12,356 nt of DNA, taken from the NCBI GenBank assembly GCA_002448445.1, contig DJYC01000104.1, positions 1 to 12,356 on the forward strand. Direction: 5' to 3'. Below the pieces are notes generated by a model. The model had not been told where the DNA came from. It worked only from the letters and a program-made list of their open reading frames with translations, and searched no databases. How positions within the stretch are numbered: the stretch's first letter is position 1; each line of letters opens with the position of its first letter. Source of the DNA: Treponema sp. UBA6988. Its GTDB lineage: Bacteria; Spirochaetota; Spirochaetia; Treponematales; Treponemataceae. The position numbers and the translations under genes are program-made. This document shows, one piece after another, positions 7,159-12,356 of this stretch.

Positions 7159-7854
7159 TTACCCGATGGCCATCTTTGACTGAATTAGTGAAGAGTCTGC
7201 TTCTTTTGTAAGGCCGCTTAGCGTAATGGCTCCCTTGTCCATAACATAATAGCTATCGCTTACTTCAAGAACAAAATCAAGATACTGCTCAACAATCAGG
7301 ACTGTAATTCCAAGCTCCCTGTTTACGCGCTGTATTGCTGTTGCAATGTCTTCTATAATTGACGGCTGGATACCTTCCGTTGGTTCATCAAGAATCAAAA
7401 GCTTGGGGTGGGAAACAAGGGCACGGGCAATGGCTAACTGTTGCTGTTGTCCACCGCTTAAGTTTCCGCCTTTTCTTTTTAGGAATTCCCTTATGATTGG
7501 AAAGAGTTCAAAAATTTCTTCCCCGATTTTTCCTTTGCCTCCTTTTACTTCAAGACCAAGCTCAAGGTTTTCCTGGACTGTAAGCTGGGGAAAAATTTCT
7601 CTTCCCTGGGGAACGTAGCCAATGCCAAGTGCAGCTCTTTCATAAGTCTTTTTCCTTATGATTTCCTGATTGTCAAAAAGAATGCTTCCGCTGCTTGTCT
7701 TTACCATTCCCATAATGCTTTTTAGCGTGGTGCTTTTTCCAACACCGTTGCGGCCTATAAGGCAGACAATTTTTCCGTCTGGAACAGACATGTTCAAGTC
7801 TGGAATGATATTGCTTTCTCCGTACCAAGAACTAAGATTTTTTATTTCAAGCAT
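7159..7854 (-). CDS. urtE: Urea ABC transporter ATP-binding protein UrtE
   Basis: One of two ATPases of the high-affinity urea importer, a LivF-type subunit of the branched-chain amino acid transporter superfamily. The 231-residue product has Walker A GRNGVGKS (34-41), Q-loop region VPQGREIFPQ (81-90), ABC signature LSGGQ (132-136), Walker B LLILDEP (152-158) and the PTEGIQPSI stretch (158-166) typical of UrtE. The switch position reads VEQY rather than having histidine, as is normal in LivF-like subunits. I start at the ATG at 7854 because GGAGG (7864-7860) lies five bases upstream; an in-frame ATG at 7872 has no such site. The gene overlaps the end of urtD by eight bases. It is the last gene of the operon and is followed by the convergent terminator. 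Confidence 0.95.
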   Translation of the reverse strand: MLEIKNLSSWYGESNIIPDLNMSVPDGKIVCLIGRNGVGKSTTLKSIMGMVKTSSGSILFDNQEIIRKKTYERAALGIGYVPQGREIFPQLTVQENLELGLEVKGGKGKIGEEIFELFPIIREFLKRKGGNLSGGQQQQLAIARALVSHPKLLILDEPTEGIQPSIIEDIATAIQRVNRELGITVLIVEQYLDFVLEVSDSYYVMDKGAITLSGLTKEADSSLIQSKMAIG

Positions 7855-8689
7855 CCTTTCCTCCATTTGCATTTTCTACCTTTCCGCTCTTGTGGAACTT
7901 GCCGCGGCCAAGATAAACTGCGCGAACCTTTTCGTCCGCCAAAACTTCATCTGCACTTCCTTCCACAAGGATTTTTCCTTCGTGCATAACGGTAACACGG
8001 TCTGCTACTGCACGGACAAATTCCATGTCATGCTCAACAACAACCACCGCATACTTTTCGGAAATCTTTCTGATAAGCTGTCCGGTTTTTAAGGTTCCCT
8101 CTTTTCCCATTCCGGCAACAGGTTCGTCAAGCAGAACGACAACCGGCTCTTGTACAAGAAGCATTCCAATTTCTAGCCACTGCTTTTGACCGTGGGAAAG
8201 CGATGCTGCCTTCTCGTTCTTTTTGTCTGCAAGGCTTATAAAGTTCAGAATATTTTCTATTTGCTTTTTTTGTGCATCGGAAATCCTGAATAGCAGGGAA
8301 CCCCATACGCTCTTGCTGCCCTTTAGGGAAATCTCCATGTTCTCCCAGACCGTAAGGCTTGTAAAAACGGATGGCGCCTGGAACTTGCGGCCAATTCCTT
8401 CTGCAACTATTTCTGCTTCCGTAAGCTTTGTTAAGTCAATGTTTACAAATTTTCTGATGCCAAGGTCTTTTCCGCCGTGGTAGATGATTTTTCCGTTTGA
8501 AGGCCGTGTCTTTCCGCAGATGATGTCCAGCAGGGTTGTCTTTCCGGCTCCATTTGGTCCGATGAAAAAATGAACCTTGTGGGGCATGATTTTTGTTGTT
8601 ACATCCGTAAGTGCCTTAAAGCCTTCAAAGCTTACGGAAATGTCTTGAATCTCAATTACAGGAGTTACTGATATATTTACTTCGCCCAT
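7847..8689 (-). CDS. urtD: Urea ABC transporter ATP-binding protein UrtD
   Basis: Second ATPase of the urea importer, of LivG type. The 280 residues contain Walker A GPNGAGKT (44-51), the segment GIGRKFQAPSVF (98-109) characteristic of UrtD, signature LSHGQ (164-168), Walker B VVLLDEP (184-190) and switch His220. The variant signature LSHGQKQWLEIGMLL with the following PVAGM is the usual UrtD form. The protein is somewhat longer than the roughly 250 residues I expect: it has extra residues near 73-84 and a basic, glycine- and asparagine-containing tail after about residue 262. AGGAGG (8702-8697) upstream of the ATG overlaps the urtC stop and supports the start. It works as a heterodimer with UrtE beneath the UrtBC membrane pore. 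Confidence 0.95.
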   Translation of the reverse strand: MGEVNISVTPVIEIQDISVSFEGFKALTDVTTKIMPHKVHFFIGPNGAGKTTLLDIICGKTRPSNGKIIYHGGKDLGIRKFVNIDLTKLTEAEIVAEGIGRKFQAPSVFTSLTVWENMEISLKGSKSVWGSLLFRISDAQKKQIENILNFISLADKKNEKAASLSHGQKQWLEIGMLLVQEPVVVLLDEPVAGMGKEGTLKTGQLIRKISEKYAVVVVEHDMEFVRAVADRVTVMHEGKILVEGSADEVLADEKVRAVYLGRGKFHKSGKVENANGGKDA

Positions 8690-8700
8690 TCTTTTTCCTC

Positions 8701-9831
8701 CTATTCATCTGTCTTGGCAGCTTGCGACTTTCTTACCAAAACTCTTATTTTGTCTTTTGCATCTGTGAACACACCGGTTAGACCCCTTGGCAGGAACAAT
8801 ACAACGATTACAAAAATTGCTCCAATAAAGTAGGACCATATTTCCGGAAAGCTTTCGCTTATCAGAGTTTTTGTGATGTTCACCACAAAGGCTCCGACTG
8901 TTGCTCCTATTAAAGTTCCCCTTCCGCCAACAGCAACCCAGATTGCCATGTCTATTGAATTGGAAATGCTCATTTCTGACGGAGAAATTATTCCGCTGAA
9001 GGGAACAAAGAGAGCGCCTGCAATTCCTGTAAAGAGTGCGCTTAGGACATAGACAAATGTTTTGTAGCTTGCCGTCTGATAGCCAGAAAATCGTGCCCTG
9101 TTTTCTCCATCGCGGATTGCAACCAAAACACGCCCGCACTTTGTCCGCATTATTGAAGAAAAAATAATGTATGTAATCACAAGGAATGTGAGTGCAACGT
9201 AGTACCACATATACTTTGCCTTGATTCCTGCAATTGGAAGTCCAAAAAGTGTGGAAAATTCCGTGATTCCGTTTGTGCCTCCAGTGTAGGGCTGAAGGCC
9301 TATGAAGAGGGTTACAAAGACCAGAGCCAATGCCTGTGAAAGTATTGAAAAATACACCCCCTTGATTCTGTTAAGAAAGGTTAAAAGTCCAAGTACAAAA
9401 GCAAGAATGGAAGGAACAAGTATAATCATTAGAATTGCTTCTGGTGCAGTCTTGTAAAATTCCCAGAACCAGGGCAAAGTTGTGCGTCCGCTCCAGCTCA
9501 TAAAGTCGGGGAGCCTTCCGTGGCTTGCAACCAGCTTAAGGTACATTCCCATGCCGTAACCGCCAAGTCCAAAGAAGACTCCGTGGCCAAGGCTTAGAAT
9601 TCCTGTGTAGCCCCAGATTAAATCGATGCTTAGTGCCACAATCGCATAAGTGATGAACTTACCAACAAGGCTTACCCTGAATGGAGAAAGAAAAAGTGGA
9701 AGCAATGATACAATTAGAACAAGAACGACAAAAGCAATATTTTTCTTCTTTGCATTCAGACCGTCGATTGTTGGTGCATTGCCAAAAGAGGCCGATGTAA
9801 AAATCTTTGATATTTTTTCGTTAAAACCCAT
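8701..9831 (-). CDS. urtC: Urea ABC transporter permease UrtC
   Basis: Integral membrane permease of LivM type that forms the urea channel with UrtB. The 376-residue product has multiple hydrophobic segments (I estimate nine or ten), with the family motif GYTGILSLGHGVFFGLGGY near residue 75-95, then CGRVLVAIRDGENRARFSGY in the cytoplasmic loop that contacts the ATPases, and a final hydrophobic segment ending FLPRGLTGVF. A hydrophilic stretch around GRLPDFMSW after the second motif segment is usual in UrtC. The start at 9831 is set by AAGGAGG (9843-9837) five bases upstream; that site overlaps the urtB stop codon. An upstream in-frame TTG at 9852 lacks support. Two bases of urtC stop overlap the urtD ribosome site, in keeping with a tightly packed operon. 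Confidence 0.95.
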   Translation of the reverse strand: MGFNEKISKIFTSASFGNAPTIDGLNAKKKNIAFVVLVLIVSLLPLFLSPFRVSLVGKFITYAIVALSIDLIWGYTGILSLGHGVFFGLGGYGMGMYLKLVASHGRLPDFMSWSGRTTLPWFWEFYKTAPEAILMIILVPSILAFVLGLLTFLNRIKGVYFSILSQALALVFVTLFIGLQPYTGGTNGITEFSTLFGLPIAGIKAKYMWYYVALTFLVITYIIFSSIMRTKCGRVLVAIRDGENRARFSGYQTASYKTFVYVLSALFTGIAGALFVPFSGIISPSEMSISNSIDMAIWVAVGGRGTLIGATVGAFVVNITKTLISESFPEIWSYFIGAIFVIVVLFLPRGLTGVFTDAKDKIRVLVRKSQAAKTDE

Positions 9832-9841
9832 ATAAACCTCC

Positions 9842-10747
9842 TTACTCGTCAAGTGCGCGGGAATGAATTGTGAAAAGTCCTTGAGGCTTTTTCTGCAGGA
9901 AAAGAATTACAAGAATCAGGACTATGGCCTTTGCAATGTTTGCAGAAGTTCCAAACTGTATTGTTGCGTTGCTCATTCCTATTAAAAGCGCACCGGCTAT
10001 TGCTCCAGAAAGCTTTCCCACGCCGCCAAGAACTACGACCATAAAGGCATCGATAATGTAGTTCTGTCCAAGGGATGGCCCTACCGAACCCAAAAGACAC
10101 AATGCGCAGCCTGCAACACCTGCAAGCCCGGAGCCTATTGCAAAAGTGAATGTGTCTATGTGGTTTGTCTTAATGCCAAGACACTGTGCCATAGCCCTGT
10201 TTTGCATTGTTGCCCTAACTTTTTTTCCGTAAGATGTTTTGTACATAAGGATGTACATAAAAGCAAGGCAGACTATTACAAGAAATATTATAAAAAGTCT
10301 TTTGTACGTCATGGCAACACCCATAATTTCAAGGTTGCCGTTCAGTACCGACGGGGAACTCACGTTTACGTTCGGTGCACCAAAGATGGATCTTGCAAGC
10401 TGCTGAAGAAAGAGGCTGATTCCCCAAGTTGCAAGGATTGAATCTGTTTCCCTTCCGTAAAGCCTTTTGATTATAAGGCGTTCCAGAATGCAGCCGAAAA
10501 GCGCAGAAAGTAAAAAAGAAAATATTATTGCCACCGGATAGTAAAAGTCAAAGGCTGACTTTGGCAGGAATGCAATAAAAAAATTCTGTACAAGAAAAGT
10601 TGTGTATGAGCCAATCATTATGAACTCACCATGCGCCATGTTGATTACGCGCATCAGTCCAAAGGTAACCGAAAGACCTATGGCTGCAAGAAGAAGAATT
10701 GAACTGAGACTTATTCCGTTAAATAAAATTGTAAAAACTGTTTCCAT
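9842..10747 (-). CDS. urtB: Urea ABC transporter permease UrtB
   Basis: Integral membrane permease of LivH type, partner of UrtC. The 301-residue protein is strongly hydrophobic throughout, with about eight membrane segments. It contains the family signatures GLMRVINMAHGEFIMIG near residues 30-46, YGRETDSILATWGISL and the cytoplasmic loop YGKKVRATMQNRAMAQCLGI, followed by VVVLGGVGKLSGAIAGALL. It lacks the long N-terminal periplasmic domain found in some proteobacterial UrtB proteins. The ATG at 10747 is required to include the conserved opening helix, but no Shine-Dalgarno sequence precedes it, unlike every other urt gene here. It is separated from urtA by 115 bases containing GC-rich hairpins, whereas the remaining urt genes abut or overlap, so it is probably made at a lower level than UrtA. 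Confidence 0.95.
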   Translation of the reverse strand: METVFTILFNGISLSSILLLAAIGLSVTFGLMRVINMAHGEFIMIGSYTTFLVQNFFIAFLPKSAFDFYYPVAIIFSFLLSALFGCILERLIIKRLYGRETDSILATWGISLFLQQLARSIFGAPNVNVSSPSVLNGNLEIMGVAMTYKRLFIIFLVIVCLAFMYILMYKTSYGKKVRATMQNRAMAQCLGIKTNHIDTFTFAIGSGLAGVAGCALCLLGSVGPSLGQNYIIDAFMVVVLGGVGKLSGAIAGALLIGMSNATIQFGTSANIAKAIVLILVILFLQKKPQGLFTIHSRALDE

Positions 10748-10764
10748 AATGTTTGTCCATATAA

Positions 10765-10851
10765 GGGGGCGTTACGGGGGATTTTTCCCCCCGTAGAGGG
10801 GGTAGCGGAAAACGCCACCGGCGGTTGAAGCGAGGGGGAGACTTCCCCCTC
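10765..10851. repeat. GC-rich palindromic intergenic element between urtA and urtB
   Basis: This GC-rich block contrasts with the AT-rich DNA around it. It contains an 8-bp hairpin (10773-10780 with 10788-10795, arms rich in G5 and C5), a short CGCC/GGCG hairpin (10813-10816 with 10820-10823) and an 8-bp hairpin (10832-10839 with 10844-10851). Four runs of five G lie on the plus strand. GGCGTT (10768-10773) and AACGCC (10811-10816) could close an outer stem. No T tract follows on either strand, so it is not a standard terminator. It resembles REP-type palindromes and may stabilise urtA mRNA or limit read-through into urtBCDE. Repeat status cannot be proven from one copy. Confidence 0.6.
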
Positions 10852-10862
10852 CTAGCTTTGAA

Positions 10863-12059
10863 TTAAAGTCCGTTTGCCCAATCGTAAGTTAAGAGATAGG
10901 GATCAGGCTTTACAGCGTTGCTTGTTGCCCAGACTTCATCGATAAGGCCTTTTTCGTTAATTTTTCCGATTCTGACAGGCTTGTAGATGTGCTGGTTTTC
11001 TCCGTCAAGAGTTACGTTTCCTTCTGGAGCGGCGAAGGTGATTCCCTTTGCGCTTGCCTTTACTTTTTCTACGTCGAAGGAACCAGCCTTTTCGCAAGCC
11101 ATTGCCCAGATGTGAACGCCGATGTAACCTGCTTCAATCGGGTCGTCTGTTACACGCTTTTCGCCATAAGCCTTTTTGTAGGCTGCAACGAATGCATCGT
11201 TTTCTGGAGTCTTTGTTGTCTGGTAGTAGTTCCATGCAACATAGTGTCCCTTAAGGTTTTCAATTCCAACACCGCCAACTTCCTCTTCTGCAATTGAGAA
11301 GCTCATTACCGGAATGCTTTCTGCTGTAATGCCGGCGTCTGTAAGCTGCTTGAAGAATGCAACGTTTGAGTCGCCGTTAAGAGTGTTGATGATGCAGTCT
11401 GGCTTTGCGGCCTTAATCTTAGAAACGATAGTGGCAAAGTCTGTATGCCCCATTGGGGTATATTCTTCACCGGCTACGCTTCCGCCAAGGTATGCAAGCT
11501 GAGCCTTTATGATTTTGTTTGCAGTGCGCGGGAATACATAGTCGCTTCCTACGAGGAAGATGTTCTTTCCGAACTGCGCTGCACAGAAATCAACTGCGGG
11601 AACTGCCTGCTGGTTTGGAGCTGCACCCATGTACATGATGTTTGGGCTCATTTCCATTCCTTCGTACTGGACAGGGTACCAGAGAAGTGCACCTGTTTCT
11701 TCTACAACCGGCTTTACTGCCTTGCGAGATGCGCTTGTCCAGCAGCCAAAGATTGTTGCTACCTTGTCGTTCTGGATAAGCTTCCTTGCACGCTCTGCAA
11801 AAATCTGCGGTTCTGAAGCACCGTCTTCCTGTACAACTTCTATCTTTCTTCCCAATACGCCGCCCTTTGCATTTATTTCGTTTATTGCAAGAAGCTCTGC
11901 ATCTCTAACGGAAGTTTCTGAAATTGCCATTGTTCCGCTCAAGGAATGAAGGATTCCAACCTTTACAGTTTTATCCCCTCCGCTTTTTGAGCAGGAAGAA
12001 AGTCCGTAGATTCCTGCGGCTGCAATAAGTGCGCCAACCAATAAATTTGTCTTTTTCAT
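10863..12059 (-). CDS. urtA: Urea ABC transporter substrate-binding lipoprotein UrtA
   Basis: Extracytoplasmic receptor that captures urea and presents it to the UrtBC channel. The 398-residue product begins with a lipoprotein signal peptide: MKK, a hydrophobic core, and the lipobox LSSC with Cys23 as the predicted lipidated residue, so it is anchored in a membrane rather than free. The mature part has the type I periplasmic-binding fold of the UrtA/FmdD family, with GILHSLSGTMAISE, FGCWTSASRKAVKPV, the YPVQYEGMEMSPNI segment, NGDSNVAFF and DDPIEAGYIG. The amide-binding FmdD is a relative, but the urtBCDE neighbours and urease favour urea. The start at 12059 has GGAGG (12070-12066) six bases upstream; the longer open frame to 12119 runs into the terminator stem and is not coding. 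First gene of its operon. Confidence 0.96.
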   Translation of the reverse strand: MKKTNLLVGALIAAAGIYGLSSCSKSGGDKTVKVGILHSLSGTMAISETSVRDAELLAINEINAKGGVLGRKIEVVQEDGASEPQIFAERARKLIQNDKVATIFGCWTSASRKAVKPVVEETGALLWYPVQYEGMEMSPNIMYMGAAPNQQAVPAVDFCAAQFGKNIFLVGSDYVFPRTANKIIKAQLAYLGGSVAGEEYTPMGHTDFATIVSKIKAAKPDCIINTLNGDSNVAFFKQLTDAGITAESIPVMSFSIAEEEVGGVGIENLKGHYVAWNYYQTTKTPENDAFVAAYKKAYGEKRVTDDPIEAGYIGVHIWAMACEKAGSFDVEKVKASAKGITFAAPEGNVTLDGENQHIYKPVRIGKINEKGLIDEVWATSNAVKPDPYLLTYDWANGL

Positions 12060-12085
12060 AGTGTTCCTCCAAAATATTTTTATAT

Positions 12086-12135
12086 AAAAAAAAGGCATCT
12101 GCTTTCTCTGCCAGCACAAGAAAACAGACGCCTTT
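12086..12135 (-). terminator. Intrinsic terminator, possible attenuator, in the urtA leader
   Basis: On the minus strand an 11-bp stem (12135-12125 with 12101-12091) continues into a further 6 bp (12124-12119 with 12107-12102), leaving an 11-base loop (12118-12108), and is followed by five more T residues (12090-12086) after the three in the stem. Two of the 17 pairs are G-U when transcribed from the minus strand but A-C mismatches on the plus strand, so the structure suits only minus-strand RNA. It ends 26 bases before the urtA ATG with the ribosome site in between, so no promoter fits downstream. It may end the upstream gene's transcript and must be passed to express urtA. Confidence 0.85.
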
Positions 12136-12175
12136 GTCTTATTTGTTTAACTTACTTTTTTTATTAAGCAGTCTT
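12136..12175 (-). other. AT-rich spacer between membrane gene and urtA terminator
   Basis: About 40 bases of A-rich sequence on the minus strand between the stop codon of the upstream gene and the urtA terminator stem. A promoter for urtA could lie here or inside the preceding gene, but I see no convincing -35/-10 pair and no sigma-54 type GG-N10-GC element. A 7-bp hairpin (minus strand AGGCAGT/ACTGCTT, with one G-U pair) spans the preceding stop codon and has no T tract. Confidence 0.4.
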
Positions 12176-12356
12176 TTATGAAACTGCCTTTCTTTTTTGC
12201 CACACACTGTGCAGCATAAAAACTATGAGGCCGCTTGCCAGGATTATTATTCCCAGAATTGTGTCCTCAAGGCTTATGTCAAAAAATCCTTCGCCTTCAA
12301 GAACAGAAGCTATTCCGTCTATGCTCCACATAAGGCTTGCTGCCCAGAACATGAGC
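12176..12356 (-). CDS. C-terminal part of an unidentified membrane protein
   Basis: An open frame on the minus strand enters from the right edge and ends at a TAA at 12178-12176, giving 59 visible residues. The visible part begins with a tryptophan-containing hydrophobic stretch (LMFWAASLMWSIDGIASVL), then a short acidic segment (EGEGFFDISLED), then a clear membrane segment (TILGIIILASGLIVFML) and a basic end (HSVWQKRKAVS), which by the positive-inside rule would be cytoplasmic. I do not recognise the family. It runs in the same direction as urtA, 116 bases upstream, separated by the terminator. Whether it belongs to the urea system is unknown. Codon use and composition look like the neighbours. 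Confidence 0.6.
   Translation of the reverse strand, partial: LMFWAASLMWSIDGIASVLEGEGFFDISLEDTILGIIILASGLIVFMLHSVWQKRKAVS

Noticed and set aside
10708..10760. Short upstream open frame starting at the ATG at 10760 and overlapping the urtB start
   Set aside because: It would encode only 13 residues and has no ribosome binding site; no reason to think it is translated.
10765..10838. G-quadruplex from four runs of five G
   Set aside because: The spacers between runs are about 6, 17 and 31 bases, too long for a typical quadruplex, and the G runs have C-run partners that favour hairpins.
12060..12119. Longer UrtA with a 20-residue N-terminal extension
   Set aside because: The extension is read from the terminator stem and ribosome binding site, and would bury the lipoprotein signal peptide.
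12102..12130. Sigma-54 promoter for urtA on the minus strand
   Set aside because: TGGCAG followed by GCAG is present, but GG and GC are separated by 8 bases instead of the required 10, and the sequence is accounted for by the terminator stem.
1..12356. CRISPR array, tRNA, rRNA, insertion sequence or phage gene
   Set aside because: I looked for spaced direct repeats, tRNA-like cloverleafs, rRNA segments and transposase or integrase motifs and found none.

Overview
The window is a nitrogen-scavenging locus from a bacterium. It carries most of a type III glutamine synthetase gene (glnN, 5' end missing), a complete urease operon (ureABCEFGD), and, facing it on the opposite strand, a complete ABC urea importer operon (urtABCDE). 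At the right edge is the 3' end of an unidentified membrane-protein gene. The DNA is moderately AT-rich with compact operons and strong purine-rich ribosome binding sites. GlnN-type glutamine synthetase and a ureABCEFGD order with separate gamma and beta subunits exclude a typical enterobacterial chromosome by GS type. Together with the lipoprotein-type UrtA and the intergenic palindromes, I lean towards a gut or rumen spirochaete of the Treponema type, but this is inference from general resemblance, with low to moderate confidence.

Layout, left to right. 1-1807 (+): glnN, open at the left edge. 1808-2024: glnN/ureA intergenic region with three bulged hairpins (1803-1912), a weak promoter candidate, and a strong intrinsic-terminator structure (1951-1997) close to the ureA start. 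2025-7073 (+): ureA, ureB, ureC, ureE, ureF, ureG, ureD, with overlaps or short gaps. 7074-7158: a convergent intergenic region holding a 13-bp inverted repeat that is an intrinsic terminator for the minus-strand operon. 7159-12059 (-): urtE, urtD, urtC, urtB, urtA, transcribed right to left from urtA. A GC-rich palindromic element lies between urtA and urtB. 12060-12175: the urtA leader, with a second terminator structure. 12176-12356 (-): end of a membrane protein gene.

How the genes work together: lipoprotein UrtA captures urea, UrtBC form the channel and UrtDE drive uptake. UreABC hydrolyses urea to ammonia and carbon dioxide, and UreEFGD load nickel into the enzyme. Glutamine synthetase assimilates the ammonia. 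All nickel ligands, the lysine to be carbamylated and the flap histidine are present in UreC, and all ABC motifs are present in UrtD and UrtE, so both systems look functional.

The most interesting observation is regulatory. Both operons have an intrinsic terminator ending only about 27 bases before the first start codon, leaving little or no room for a promoter between. Although the stems are unrelated, the two apical loops share a 10-base motif, CTTGTGCTRG. This suggests, but does not prove, that one factor governs terminator read-through in both operons.
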